Below, piece by piece: positions 27,044 to 36,708 of a stretch of 64,000 nt of DNA. How positions within the stretch are numbered: the stretch's first letter is position 1; every line of letters starts with the position of its first letter. The position numbers and the translations under genes are program-made. The stretch is from the NCBI GenBank assembly GCA_002361335.1, contig DESS01000002.1:1-64000 (forward strand). The letters run 5' to 3'. The DNA comes from Richelia sp. UBA3308. GTDB taxonomy: Bacteria > Cyanobacteriota > Cyanobacteriia > Cyanobacteriales > Nostocaceae. The notes under the pieces were generated by a model. The model did no database searches and was not told the origin of the DNA. It saw nothing but the letters and a program-made list of their open reading frames with translations.

Positions 27044-29122
27044 GTGGCACGTACCAACCCGCTAGAAAAAGTGCGCAATATGGGTATTGCAGCGCATATT
27101 GATGCGGGAAAAACTACAACAACAGAAAGAATACTGTTTTACTCCGGCATCATTCACAAAATAGGTGAAGTTCACGAGGGAACGGCTGTTACCGACTGGA
27201 TGGCACAAGAGAGGGAGCGGGGAATTACGATTACCGCTGCTGCAATTAGTACCAGTTGGAGAAACCATCAAATTAACATTATCGATACTCCCGGTCACGT
27301 GGACTTCACTATTGAAGTTGAACGTTCTATGCGGGTATTGGATGGTGTAATTACGGTTTTATGTTCTGTAGGCGGCGTGCAGCCTCAGACAGAAACAGTT
27401 TGGCGACAAGCAGACCGCTATCAAGTGCCGAGAATCATCTTTGTTAATAAGATGGATCGCACCGGCGCAAACTTTTATAAGGTTTACGAACAAGTACGCG
27501 ATCGCCTGCGGACTAATGCCGTTCCCATTCAATTGCCCATTGGTAGCGAAAGCGAGTTTACCGGCATTATTGACTTGGTGAAAATGCGTGCTTTTATTTA
27601 CAACAACGACCAAGGCACGGATATCCAGGAACAGGATATACCAGGTGAAATGCAGGAAATGGCAGAGGAATATCGCACCAAGCTGGTTGAAGCAGTTGCG
27701 GAAACCTCAGATAACTTGATGACTAAGTACTTCGAGGGCGAAGAGCTTACCGAAGAAGAAATTCGTCAAGCCTTGCGTAGAGGTACAATCGCCGGAACTA
27801 TGGTGCCGATGCTTTGTGGTTCGGCATTTAAAAACAAAGGCGTACAGTTATTGCTTGATGCGGTGGTGGATTATTTGCCATCTCCATTGGAAGTACCAGC
27901 AATTCAAGGTACTCTACCAAGCGGTGAAACCGTTGACAGACCTGCTGACGATGAAGCACCTCTAGCGGCTTTAGCTTTCAAAGTTATGGCTGACCCCTAC
28001 GGTCGTCTGACCTTTGTTCGGGTTTATTCTGGCGTGCTAAAAAAAGGTAGCTACGTGTATAACTCCACCAAAGAGAAAAAAGAACGAATTTCCCGTTTGG
28101 TGGTGATGAAAGCAGATGACCGACAAGACGTTGAAAATTTGTTTGCCGGAGATTTGGGGGCTACGGTGGGCTTGAAAGACACCTTGACAGGTGACACCCT
28201 TTGTGATGAAGACTCTCCAGTGATTCTGGAATCCCTTTATATTCCCGAACCAGTAATATCGGTGGCGGTTGAACCCAAAACCAAACAAGATATGGAGAAG
28301 TTAGGTAAAGCATTACAAGCACTTTCGGATGAAGACCCAACCTTCCGAGTTAGCGTCAACCCTGAAACCAATCAAACAGTGATTGCCGGAATGGGAGAAT
28401 TGCACCTAGAAATTCTTGTAGATAGAATGCTGCGAGAATTTAAGGTAGAAGCTAACGTTGGTGCCCCCCAGGTTGCTTACCGCGAAACAATCCGCCAACA
28501 AATCAACGGAGTAGAAGGTAAATTCATCCGTCAGAGTGGTGGTAAAGGTCAATACGGTCACGTAGTTGTAAACTTGGAACCAGGAGAAGCCGGAAGCGGT
28601 TTTGAATTCATTTCTAAGATTGTTGGGGGTTCCGTACCGAAAGAATATATCGGACCGGTAGAACAAGGAATGAAAGAAACCTGTGAATCCGGTATTATAG
28701 CTGGGTATCCATTAATTGACGTTAAAGCAACGTTGGTTGATGGGTCTTATCACGATGTAGACTCTTCGGAAATGGCTTTCAAAATCGCCGGTTCAATGGC
28801 TATGAAAGAAGCAGTAATGAAAGCTTCACCAGTGCTGTTAGAACCTTTGATGAAAGTTGAGGTAGAAGTACCCGAGGAATTTCTTGGGGATGTCATAGGC
28901 GATCTCAACTCTCGTCGCGGTCAAATTGAAGGCATGGGATCTGAAGAAGGCTTAGCCAAAGTAACTTCTAAAGTACCATTGGCACAAATGTTTGGTTACG
29001 CAACTGACATTCGGTCAAAAACCCAAGGTCGGGGTATCTTCTCGATGCAGTTTAGTAACTACGAAGAAGTGCCTCGCAACGTGGCTGAGGCAATCATCGC
29101 TAAAAACAAAGGGAACGGATAG
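27044..29122 (+). CDS. fusA: Elongation factor G
   Basis: 692 residues, full length. The GTPase domain has G1 AHIDAGKTTTTERIL (about 17-31), switch/G2 GITITAAA, G3 DTPGHVDF and G4 NKMDRTGA, followed by domains II-V with GMGELHLEIL and GGKGQYGHV. It drives ribosomal translocation. The start is GTG at 27044, supported by AGGAGG at 27033-27038 with five bases spacing, the best ribosome binding site in the operon. tuf starts 22 bases after the stop. Cyanobacteria often carry more than one EF-G-like gene; the operon position argues that this is the main one. Confidence 0.98.
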   Translation: MARTNPLEKVRNMGIAAHIDAGKTTTTERILFYSGIIHKIGEVHEGTAVTDWMAQERERGITITAAAISTSWRNHQINIIDTPGHVDFTIEVERSMRVLDGVITVLCSVGGVQPQTETVWRQADRYQVPRIIFVNKMDRTGANFYKVYEQVRDRLRTNAVPIQLPIGSESEFTGIIDLVKMRAFIYNNDQGTDIQEQDIPGEMQEMAEEYRTKLVEAVAETSDNLMTKYFEGEELTEEEIRQALRRGTIAGTMVPMLCGSAFKNKGVQLLLDAVVDYLPSPLEVPAIQGTLPSGETVDRPADDEAPLAALAFKVMADPYGRLTFVRVYSGVLKKGSYVYNSTKEKKERISRLVVMKADDRQDVENLFAGDLGATVGLKDTLTGDTLCDEDSPVILESLYIPEPVISVAVEPKTKQDMEKLGKALQALSDEDPTFRVSVNPETNQTVIAGMGELHLEILVDRMLREFKVEANVGAPQVAYRETIRQQINGVEGKFIRQSGGKGQYGHVVVNLEPGEAGSGFEFISKIVGGSVPKEYIGPVEQGMKETCESGIIAGYPLIDVKATLVDGSYHDVDSSEMAFKIAGSMAMKEAVMKASPVLLEPLMKVEVEVPEEFLGDVIGDLNSRRGQIEGMGSEEGLAKVTSKVPLAQMFGYATDIRSKTQGRGIFSMQFSNYEEVPRNVAEAIIAKNKGNG

Positions 29123-29144
29123 TTAAAAAAGGAAACGAGCATAA

Positions 29145-30374
29145 ATGGCACGCGAAAAATTTGAAAGAAATAAACCACACGTTAATATTGGTACAATTGG
29201 CCACGTTGACCACGGTAAAACCACGTTAACAGCAGCCATCACCATGACTTTGTCTGCTTTGGGTAACGCTGCAGCGAAAGATTACGCTGATATTGATAAC
29301 GCACCTGAAGAAAAGGCACGGGGTATTACTATTAATACTGCCCACGTTGAATATGAAACAGGCGATCGCCACTACGCTCACGTGGACTGTCCCGGACACG
29401 CTGACTATGTGAAAAACATGATCACTGGTGCAGCCCAAATGGACGGTGCAATCCTCGTAGTATCTGCTGCTGACGGCCCAATGCCCCAAACCCGCGAACA
29501 TATTTTGTTAGCGAAGCAGGTTGGTGTACCCAGCTTGGTTGTCTTCTTGAACAAGCAAGACATGGTGGATGATGAAGAATTATTGGAGTTGGTGGAATTG
29601 GAAGTCCGCGAACTTCTTAGCGATTACGATTTCCCTGGCGATGATATTCCCGTAGTTGCTGGTTCTGGTTTGCAAGCCTTGGAAACAATGCTTGCCAATC
29701 CCAAAATTCAGAAAGGTGAAAACGAGTGGGTAGATAAAATCTACGATTTAATGGAGCAAGTAGATGCTTTTATTCCTACTCCCGAACGTGCCGTAGATAA
29801 GCCCTTCTTGATGGCCGTGGAAGACGTATTCTCCATCACCGGTCGTGGTACAGTAGCAACTGGTAGAATCGAGCGTGGAAAAGTTAAAGTTGGTGACCAA
29901 GTAGAACTGGTTGGCCTCAGAGATACTCGTCCCACCACCGTAACTGGTATCGAGATGTTTAAGAAGAGTCTCGATGAAGGTATGGCTGGGGATAACGCCG
30001 GAATACTACTACGCGGTATGCAGAAAGATGATATTCAGCGTGGTATGGTAATCGCAAAGCCCGGTAGCATTACTCCTCATACCGAATTTGAAGGCGAAGT
30101 ATACGTTTTAACAGATAAAGAAGGTGGTCGTAAAACCCCATTCTTTTCCGGTTATCGTCCTCAATTCTACGTGCGTACCACTGATGTAACGGGCACAATT
30201 AAGACCTTCACCGCCGATGATGGTAGTGCTGCGGAGATGGTAATGCCCGGTGACCGTATTAAGATGAACGTAGAACTCATCAACCCCATTGCGATCGAAA
30301 CAGGAATGCGCTTTGCAATTCGTGAAGGTGGTCGTACCATTGGTGCTGGCGTAGTTTCTAAAATTCTTAAGTAG
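29145..30374 (+). CDS. tuf: Elongation factor Tu
   Basis: 409 residues, the typical cyanobacterial length. It begins MAREKFERNKPHVNIGTIGHVDHGKTT in essence, with G1 GHVDHGKT, switch I ending ARGITINTAHVEY, G3 DCPGHADY, G4 NKQD and G5 SGLQA. The beta-barrel domains II and III follow, ending GAGVVSKILK. A short insert (about QALETMLANPKIQKGENEW) after G5 is characteristic of cyanobacterial and plastid EF-Tu. It delivers aminoacyl-tRNA to the ribosome. It is fourth in the str operon; a terminator-like hairpin follows 25 bases after the stop, so tuf may be expressed more than rpsJ. Confidence 0.98.
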   Translation: MAREKFERNKPHVNIGTIGHVDHGKTTLTAAITMTLSALGNAAAKDYADIDNAPEEKARGITINTAHVEYETGDRHYAHVDCPGHADYVKNMITGAAQMDGAILVVSAADGPMPQTREHILLAKQVGVPSLVVFLNKQDMVDDEELLELVELEVRELLSDYDFPGDDIPVVAGSGLQALETMLANPKIQKGENEWVDKIYDLMEQVDAFIPTPERAVDKPFLMAVEDVFSITGRGTVATGRIERGKVKVGDQVELVGLRDTRPTTVTGIEMFKKSLDEGMAGDNAGILLRGMQKDDIQRGMVIAKPGSITPHTEFEGEVYVLTDKEGGRKTPFFSGYRPQFYVRTTDVTGTIKTFTADDGSAAEMVMPGDRIKMNVELINPIAIETGMRFAIREGGRTIGAGVVSKILK

Positions 30375-30398
30375 TTGATGGACTTTAACTAAACTACG

Positions 30399-30431
30399 AG
30401 CAGAGATGGTGTAATACCACTCTGCTTTTTT
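30399..30431 (+). terminator. Terminator-like hairpin between tuf and rpsJ
   Basis: AGCAGAGATGGT pairs with ACCACTCTGCT (one bulged A) around a 5-base loop and is followed by a T6 run. It probably gives partial termination after tuf. Confidence 0.75.
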
Positions 30432-30565
30432 AACTGCCGCATAATTGGAAACAGAAACAGTCAAAATTTGAAAATTATTTTGAATTGATTTTTTGATTTT
30501 GACTTATTAATATAGATTTCCATTGATTCGAGTACAAAAAAATCAGAACCAGGAAAATTGAACAA

Positions 30566-30883
30566 ATGGCTACTTTACAGCAGCAGAAAATTAGAATTCG
30601 TTTAAAAGCTTTTGACCGTCGCTTGCTCGATACTTCTTGCGAGAAAATTGTTGATACCGCTAACCGCACTAATGCTACAGCAATTGGTCCAATACCTTTA
30701 CCGACAAAACGCCGTATTTACTGTGTACTTCGCTCGCCTCACGTAGACAAAGATTCACGGGAACATTTTGAAACCCGTACCCATCGCCGCATTATCGATA
30801 TTTACCAGCCTTCTTCTAAAACCATTGATGCTTTGATGAAACTTGATTTACCATCTGGTGTGGACATTGAAGTCAAACTTTAA
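30566..30883 (+). CDS. rpsJ: 30S ribosomal protein S10
   Basis: 105 residues, normal length. Conserved features are KIRIRLKAFDRRLLDTSCEKIVD in essence, IGPIPLPTKRRIYCVLRSPHVDK and HFETRTHRRIIDIYQPSSKTIDAL. S10 is a head protein of the small subunit and in many bacteria also binds NusB in antitermination. In cyanobacteria rpsJ follows tuf in the str operon rather than starting the S10 operon, as seen here. A strong intrinsic terminator lies 83 bases after the stop. Confidence 0.98.
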   Translation: MATLQQQKIRIRLKAFDRRLLDTSCEKIVDTANRTNATAIGPIPLPTKRRIYCVLRSPHVDKDSREHFETRTHRRIIDIYQPSSKTIDALMKLDLPSGVDIEVKL

Positions 30884-30966
30884 TAGTTGATTGTAGTTTC
30901 GCAAAAAGTAGCATCAGAGACATAATTGTTACCTATGTATACTTAAGTGTATAGAGATACTAATTT

Positions 30967-31002
30967 CCCTTAGAAACTGAGAAAAATTTCTAAGGGCTTT
31001 TT
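30967..31002 (+). terminator. Intrinsic terminator of the str operon
   Basis: A perfect 10-base stem CCCTTAGAAA (30967-30976) / TTTCTAAGGG (30987-30996) is followed by CTTTTT. Confidence 0.88.
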
Positions 31003-31160
31003 ATCGAGCTCAATTTGCCAGGATTTTGCCATATTTATTTTCATATTTATAGCCAACAGTCATAAACCCAAAACGACTTTAGGATAAAATATAAAGAAAA
31101 TAGGGGTTTTTCCACAAAGAAATACTTTTATCTACAGTAAAAATATAAATTACCATAAAT

Positions 31161-31811
31161 ATGACATCTTCCTCTAAAATTGCAGTTCGCGAATTACCTC
31201 TGTTCCCATTACCAGATGTAGTTTTGTTTCCCACCAGACCATTACCCCTACATATTTTTGAATTTCGTTATCGAATCATGATGAACACGATTTTGGATAG
31301 CGATCGCAGGTTCGGGGTATTAATGGTTGACCCAGCAAAAGGTACGGTTGCGAACGTTGGCTGCTGTGCAGAAATTATTCATCATCAACGCTTAAAAGAT
31401 GACCGAATGAAAATGCTAACTTTAGGACAACAAAGATTTCGCGTCTTAGAGTACGTTCGCGAGAAGCCTTATTTTGTCGGTTTAGTTGAATGGATTGACG
31501 ATCAAGAACCCAGTAAAGATTTACGACATGAAGCATCTGAAGTAGAACAGCTATTGCGTGATGTTGTGCGACTCAGTGCTAAGTTAACCGAGCAAAATAT
31601 CGAACTACCACAAGATTTACCAGCTTTACCGAAAGAATTATCTTATTGGGTAGCAAGTAACCTCTATCGTGTTGCCCCAGAGCAACAGTCATTGTTAGAA
31701 ATGCAAAATACTGCCGCCCGCTTAGAACGTGAAGCAGAAATTTTAACTTCAACTCGCAATCATTTAGCAGCGCGTACTGTTCTTAAAGATACATTAAATC
31801 AAACGTTGTGA
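31161..31811 (+). CDS. Lon N-terminal (substrate-binding) domain protein
   Basis: 216 residues consisting of the LON substrate-binding domain alone. VRELPLFPLPDVVLFPTRPLPLHIFE in essence forms the start, EFRYRIMMNTIL and GTVANVGCCAEI follow, and a helical C-terminal region runs from about residue 115. The AAA+ ATPase and Ser-Lys protease parts of Lon are absent. Such free-standing domains are widespread in cyanobacteria; their role (peptide binding, possibly as an adaptor) is not settled. It follows the str operon after its terminator, so it is a separate unit. The ATG at 31161 has no Shine-Dalgarno sequence. Confidence 0.88.
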   Translation: MTSSSKIAVRELPLFPLPDVVLFPTRPLPLHIFEFRYRIMMNTILDSDRRFGVLMVDPAKGTVANVGCCAEIIHHQRLKDDRMKMLTLGQQRFRVLEYVREKPYFVGLVEWIDDQEPSKDLRHEASEVEQLLRDVVRLSAKLTEQNIELPQDLPALPKELSYWVASNLYRVAPEQQSLLEMQNTAARLEREAEILTSTRNHLAARTVLKDTLNQTL

Positions 31812-32194
31812 TTAATCGTTTATCGTTAGTAATTGGTTGTTAAATATTAATTATATCAACTTGATTAAATTTCAAAGTTGTGCTTTTAGTTTTTTTAGAG
31901 TTTGTAACAAAGTAATTGTAACTACTCTTATGTTTGAAATATGCTTGTTTAATTAGAGAAAATAGTAAAAAATATCACAAATAAGAGTGATGAATTGGTG
32001 ATATTTCCTAAAAAGATATAAACTTTTTCCTCAAAATAGGACGCTTATTACTAGTACAACACGGCATAAATAAAGCACCCGTTTCTGTCATGTTGAAACC
32101 CCTATTCTATAATAGTTATTACCTTGATACTTTTGCTCGCCGCAGGCGCGGTCTGTTTTGACGAAGGCAAGCGCGGTACAATGTTTTTAATTAC
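31812..32194. other. Convergent intergenic region
   Basis: 383 bases between convergent genes, AT-rich with one GC-rich island at about 32136-32178 (CTCGCCGCAGGCGCGG and AAGGCAAGCGCGG). It may be a dispersed element or form part of pheA termination. No gene seen. Confidence 0.45.
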
Positions 32195-33067
32195 CTAAGA
32201 CAATGATTGTGTTGGTAAAACATTGTAACTACCAAAAATTTTAATAATTTCTGTGCGATCGGATAATTCAGCTAAAGCAGATTGCATTTTTTTAGAGAAA
32301 ACATCTGCTTCTAAATCTATAAAAAACAAGTATTCTCCTAGGGAACGTTTTGTTGGACGGGATTCAATCCTACTAAGGTTAATATTTTCCTTGGCAAAAA
32401 CTTCTAAAGTTTTAACTAATGTACCAGGGTTATTTGCTGGTACACTAAATGCCAGTGAAGTGAAAAAGGCAGTATTTGCTAATATCTCATGGTTGGGACT
32501 GTTACCAGGCTGACTAATTACCCAAAAACGAGTACAATTCTCTGGATAATCATTAATACCGTTTGCAAGTACTGGTAGATTATATAGTTGGGCAGCTCTA
32601 CGAGATGAAATAGCTGCAGCAGCTTCAACATCTTTTAATTTTGTTAATGCTTCTGTTGTAGAATTAGTGGGAATTAACTGTACTTCGGGAAGAAACTTCT
32701 CCAACCATTTTTGACATTGGGCTAATGCTTGTGGATGAGAATAAACCGTCTCGATATTATCTAATTCTTGACAACAGGAAATTAAAGCATGAGTAATAGG
32801 CATAACTAAAGCTAACTGAATTTGCAAAGTATCCAGTTGCCATAGTGTATCTAAAGTAACAGTAACTCCTCCTTGAATAGAATTTTCGACTGGTACTATC
32901 GCTAAATCTGTTTGTTTTTTGGCTACAGAAACAAGGGTTTGAAAAATGCTGGGATAAGGACATAATAATGCTTCTGTTTGAGTATTTTTAGTCAGCCAAC
33001 TTACGTAATATAAGGCTGCTTGTTCTGTATAAGTACCGGGAGGTCCCAAATGTGCAATTGATATCAT
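32195..33067 (-). CDS. pheA: Prephenate dehydratase
   Basis: A 290-residue monofunctional enzyme converting prephenate to phenylpyruvate in phenylalanine synthesis. The catalytic domain (about 1-185) begins IAHLGPPGTYTEQAA, includes VPVENSIQGGV, and ends with the catalytic motif NCTRFWVI, T179-R180-F181. A C-terminal ACT domain (about 195-280) has NPGTLVKTLEVFAKENINLSR with ESRPTKRSLGEY, the phenylalanine-binding ESRP motif, so feedback inhibition is expected. No chorismate mutase domain is fused. It stands alone on the left strand; no leader peptide or T-box was seen. Confidence 0.95.
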   Translation of the reverse strand: MISIAHLGPPGTYTEQAALYYVSWLTKNTQTEALLCPYPSIFQTLVSVAKKQTDLAIVPVENSIQGGVTVTLDTLWQLDTLQIQLALVMPITHALISCCQELDNIETVYSHPQALAQCQKWLEKFLPEVQLIPTNSTTEALTKLKDVEAAAAISSRRAAQLYNLPVLANGINDYPENCTRFWVISQPGNSPNHEILANTAFFTSLAFSVPANNPGTLVKTLEVFAKENINLSRIESRPTKRSLGEYLFFIDLEADVFSKKMQSALAELSDRTEIIKIFGSYNVLPTQSLS

Positions 33068-33307
33068 ATTTATTAAACCATTAATTTTTCAACTTTCTTA
33101 CTTTTGTTCGCTTTAATACTAGAAGAACTACGATTATTTTCTTAATACCGATATATAGCAAACAGAATACCGACTTTCTCACCAAAAATAGATATTATTA
33201 AGTAACAATCATTTTTTATAATCAATAAAGAGTATGAGTTTTTTGTAAGACAAAAATTGATACTTTTGTTGACAAGAAATACAATTATCGGCTATTGTCG
33301 CTTAACT

Positions 33308-33892
33308 ATGGCTACAAAGTTTAAAGCCTGTCAATCTGTAGAAATTCCCGTTCCATACCAACCTATTCCAATTAAGCATTATTTACGGCAACCTCAACGC
33401 TTGGTTAGAGCTTTAGTTGATTCAAGCCGGGTTGAACAATTAAGTGAGGAAGTTTTCCGTTTAAAAATGCGTCCTTTAACTTTTATATCATTGACCATTC
33501 AACCAGTGGTAGACATGAGAGTATGGGAAATCGGAGATGGAACAATTTGTTTAGAATCAGTAAATAGTAAAATCCTTGGTATAGATTATATTAACCAACG
33601 TTTTCAACTTGACTTAAAAGGTGATTTATCCAGTTACGAAAATAATGGAAATAGTTATCTTAAAGGTATGGCAAATTTAGAAGTATATGTTGAGTTGCCG
33701 CCACCAATATCATTTACTCCTAAACCAATATTAGAAGCTACTGGCAACGGCTTGCTCAAAAGTGTATTGCTAACAATAAAGCAAAGGTTGCTGCGCCAAC
33801 TACTGGTTGATTATCAGCGTTGGATAGAATTGCATTCGCAAGATAGCAGTTTCGACTCCGACAGTAATGATTTTAATGTTTTCTTGCCGTGA
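33308..33892 (+). CDS. DUF1997 family protein
   Basis: From the ATG at 33308 a 194-residue protein typical of DUF1997, found in cyanobacteria and plastids. Recognisable parts are YLRQPQRLVRALVDSSRVEQLS, FRLKMRPLTFISLTIQPVVDMRV and a C-terminal helix LLTIKQRLLRQLLVDYQRWIE, consistent with a lipid- or pigment-binding START-like beta fold. The function is unknown. The frame is open to a TTG at 33257, but that extension (MILLLTRNTIIGYCRLT) looks like untranslated leader, so the ATG is preferred. It converges with rnhB, whose stop is only about 20 bases away. Confidence 0.85.
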   Translation: MATKFKACQSVEIPVPYQPIPIKHYLRQPQRLVRALVDSSRVEQLSEEVFRLKMRPLTFISLTIQPVVDMRVWEIGDGTICLESVNSKILGIDYINQRFQLDLKGDLSSYENNGNSYLKGMANLEVYVELPPPISFTPKPILEATGNGLLKSVLLTIKQRLLRQLLVDYQRWIELHSQDSSFDSDSNDFNVFLP

Positions 33893-33911
33893 GTAGAAAA
33901 ATCTGTAAATA

Positions 33912-34595
33912 TTATTTACTATATTTTTTACCATCTATTTGACACGGACGGAAAGATTTTCGATGCAAGGGGGAAATGCCGTAATTTTGCAGTGCTAATA
34001 GATGTTTCTTGCTACCATAACCCTTATTTCGTTCTAAATCGTACATTGGATACTTTTTGGCAAGGCGAATTATTAGTTCATCGCGCCAAACTTTAGCAAC
34101 GATGCTAGCAGAAGCGATCGTCAGCGATAGAGAATCTCCTTTAACTATTGTTTGTTGTGGTAGTGATAAGTTTTTTATCGGCTGATTTCCATCAACTAAA
34201 CAAAGTACAGGCTGTACCTTTAATTTCAGAACAGCCCGCTTCATTGCTAAAAGTGATGCTTGCAGGATATTAAAAGAGTCTATTTCAGCCGTGGTTGCAA
34301 AACCGATTTTCCAATCTATTGCAATATCAAAAATTTGCCTAGCTAACTGAGACCTTCGATTTTCTGATAGTTTTTTACTATCTTGAATTTTGGTTGTGAG
34401 GAGCCCGGGCAAACTATTAGTATCAGGTAGAATTACTGCTGCCGCTACAACAGGACCAAACAAAGCACCTCTCCCTACTTCATCTACCCCTGCAATTAAT
34501 CCTAAATTGCAATAGGTAGAAAATTCCAGCCAATTTTGTTCGAGGGGAAGTGTTGGCGTGTCTATTGCAGCGATAGATTGCCCAATTTTTACCAT
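33912..34595 (-). CDS. rnhB: Ribonuclease HII
   Basis: 227 residues. The active-site block GVDEVGRGALFGPVVAAAVI carries D38, E39 and the GRG loop (41-43). VLCLVDGNQPI supplies the next acidic residue and ASIVAKVWRDELI the last. It hydrolyses RNA in RNA-DNA hybrids, including single misincorporated ribonucleotides. It is encoded 19 bases downstream of rne in the same direction, so it is almost certainly co-transcribed; rne-rnhB linkage is conserved in cyanobacteria. The first ~30 residues lie before the conserved domain; the ATG at 34595 is the first available after the rne stop. Confidence 0.94.
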   Translation of the reverse strand: MVKIGQSIAAIDTPTLPLEQNWLEFSTYCNLGLIAGVDEVGRGALFGPVVAAAVILPDTNSLPGLLTTKIQDSKKLSENRRSQLARQIFDIAIDWKIGFATTAEIDSFNILQASLLAMKRAVLKLKVQPVLCLVDGNQPIKNLSLPQQTIVKGDSLSLTIASASIVAKVWRDELIIRLAKKYPMYDLERNKGYGSKKHLLALQNYGISPLHRKSFRPCQIDGKKYSK

Positions 34596-34614
34596 AGAAA
34601 CCGGCGTTCAAATT

Positions 34615-36708
34615 CTAGCTAGATGGTGCTTCGATTACAGAAGAACGACGACGACGGCGACGTCTGTCTGCTGTTGGAGCTGCTGTTTCATTTTCATCTA
34701 TCGTTTGATTAGATTCTGCTTGTTCTGCTTGTTCTACTTTCTCTAATTCTTCTATTCCTTCTAATTCTTCTATTCCTTCTACTTGTTCAATTTCTTCTTC
34801 AATTTCCTCTTCAATTGTAACTTCAGGATCGATTTTCACCTTCCTTGGAGTTGGCGTAAGTGAATAGGGTTCTTCAACACTTACTCCACCTTGACCAGGA
34901 GGAACAACATTAATTATTACAGATTTTTCGTTTTTGAAATCTTTTTCCAATTTCTTTAATGGTGTAACACCCATTAAAGCGTAAACATCTTGTTCGGAGG
35001 GTGTCATTTCCACAGAAACAATTTCTGGTGGTTCGAGTACTCCTTTGACCGATTCTACTCTTGTTGTTCTGCTACGTTCTGGTCTTTCACTCCATGCTTT
35101 ACTCAAGCCTGATGGGGAATTATCAGATCTTCTTGTCAGTTCTGGTTCTACTTCTGAGTCAATGTCCAAGTCCTCATTAATTAGTGTCAAAGGATTCCCA
35201 TTTATTTGTGGTTCATCTTTGCCATTTCCGACATTAATACCCAAGCGGCGACGACGGCGACGTTTACTACTATCGCCTAATTCTTGATAGCTGGGATGAT
35301 TGAGCAGGTTTAGATTAGCAAAATCAGTTTCGGGTTCGTCTGCTTGTGTGAATCCATCTACTACTTCCCTTGGTTCGTTTAAACGAGGAGGAGAAACACG
35401 CGGTTCTCTTTGGGGTAAAGGTATTACACGCTCGGGTATTTCTGTTGGTGGTGATACTATTCGGGATTCGTTTTCTCCTGGTAAATGTACGATATGTCCC
35501 AAACCTCCACAGGTAGGACAAGTTTCTCCAAATAACTCGTATATATTTTGACCTTGACGTTTACGGGTTAGCTCTACCAAACCTAATTCAGTTAGTTGAG
35601 CAATTTGGGGACGGGCTTTGTCAGCTTTCAGAGCCTTGTTAAAGTGTTCGAGAACGTGTAACTGGTCTCGCCGGGATTCCATATCAATGAAATCAACGAC
35701 AATTACTCCAGCAATATTACGCAAACGCAACTGACGGGCAATTTCCGTCGCAGCTTCACAATTTGTCCACAATACGGTTTCTCTAGCTGTTGCGGAACGA
35801 GTAAATGAACCGGAGTTGACATCTATTACTGTTAATGCTTCCGTAGGCTGAATAATAATATAACCGCCCGAAGGTAAATCTACTCTAGGTTTCAAAGCTT
35901 CCTTAACAGCCGCATTAATCCGGAAATATTCTAAAATCGCAGTGCGATCGCGGTGGTGGTCAATTAATAAACCTTGGGGGACTTGTCCGCCGCTCCAGTT
36001 CTGTAAATACTGTTTTACGCGCTTTAAGCCTGTACTGGAGTCTACTACAATCCGATTGACATCCGCACCATACATATCCCGTAAAACGCGCTGGATAAAG
36101 TCATCGTCTCGGTTAAGCAAGGCTGGGGGACGACTAGTTTGAGCTTGCTCACCAATTGACTCCCATTGCTTTTGCAAAAACTCTAAATCTTCGATAATCG
36201 CTTCTTCTGGTTTACCTTCGGCTTCAGTGCGAATTAATAAACCCATTCCTGCCGGTTTTATCAAGATTGCTAAGGCTCGCAAACGGTTGCGTTCGTTTTC
36301 GTTCCTGATTCTCCGCGATAAATTTACGCCTCGCCCATAAGGCATCAGCACCACGTAGCGCCCCGGCAAAGTAATATTACCCGTGAGCCTAGGTCCTTTC
36401 GTACCCGTCGGCTCTTTCATTACTTGCACCAATACTTTTTGTTGCGGTGTCAATAATTCGGTGATTGCCGCTGACGTGCGTCTCAACCTTAATGGTCCGA
36501 GGTCAGTTACATGAATAAAACCATTTCGCTCTGGATCACCTATATTTACAAAAGCTGCATCTATCCCAGGTAATACATTTTCTACGACTCCTAAGTAAAT
36601 ATCACCAATTTGGTGATGACCTGTAGCTACGACAAGTTCCTGTATTTGGTCTTCAGAAAACACCGCAGCAATTTGATGCTGTTCGGCGATGATAATTTGT
36701 TTCGGCAT
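34615..36708 (-). CDS. rne: Ribonuclease E
   Basis: 697 residues, the usual compact cyanobacterial RNase E. The S1 domain lies at about 35-120 (GDIYLGVVENVLPGIDAAFV). The DNase I-like catalytic part has D296 in VIDVNSGSFT and D339 in GVIVVDFIDME, and the Zn-link cysteines are C397 and C400 in CPTCGG. After about residue 420 a low-complexity acidic/Pro tail follows, with repeated EGIEELE units. The C-terminus RRRRRRRSSVIEAPSS contains the arginine nonapeptide shown in Anabaena to recruit polynucleotide phosphorylase. It initiates mRNA decay and rRNA processing. It is preceded by a >900-base gap that may hold the long autoregulatory leader known for rne genes, and followed by rnhB. Confidence 0.95.
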   Translation of the reverse strand: MPKQIIIAEQHQIAAVFSEDQIQELVVATGHHQIGDIYLGVVENVLPGIDAAFVNIGDPERNGFIHVTDLGPLRLRRTSAAITELLTPQQKVLVQVMKEPTGTKGPRLTGNITLPGRYVVLMPYGRGVNLSRRIRNENERNRLRALAILIKPAGMGLLIRTEAEGKPEEAIIEDLEFLQKQWESIGEQAQTSRPPALLNRDDDFIQRVLRDMYGADVNRIVVDSSTGLKRVKQYLQNWSGGQVPQGLLIDHHRDRTAILEYFRINAAVKEALKPRVDLPSGGYIIIQPTEALTVIDVNSGSFTRSATARETVLWTNCEAATEIARQLRLRNIAGVIVVDFIDMESRRDQLHVLEHFNKALKADKARPQIAQLTELGLVELTRKRQGQNIYELFGETCPTCGGLGHIVHLPGENESRIVSPPTEIPERVIPLPQREPRVSPPRLNEPREVVDGFTQADEPETDFANLNLLNHPSYQELGDSSKRRRRRRLGINVGNGKDEPQINGNPLTLINEDLDIDSEVEPELTRRSDNSPSGLSKAWSERPERSRTTRVESVKGVLEPPEIVSVEMTPSEQDVYALMGVTPLKKLEKDFKNEKSVIINVVPPGQGGVSVEEPYSLTPTPRKVKIDPEVTIEEEIEEEIEQVEGIEELEGIEELEKVEQAEQAESNQTIDENETAAPTADRRRRRRRSSVIEAPSS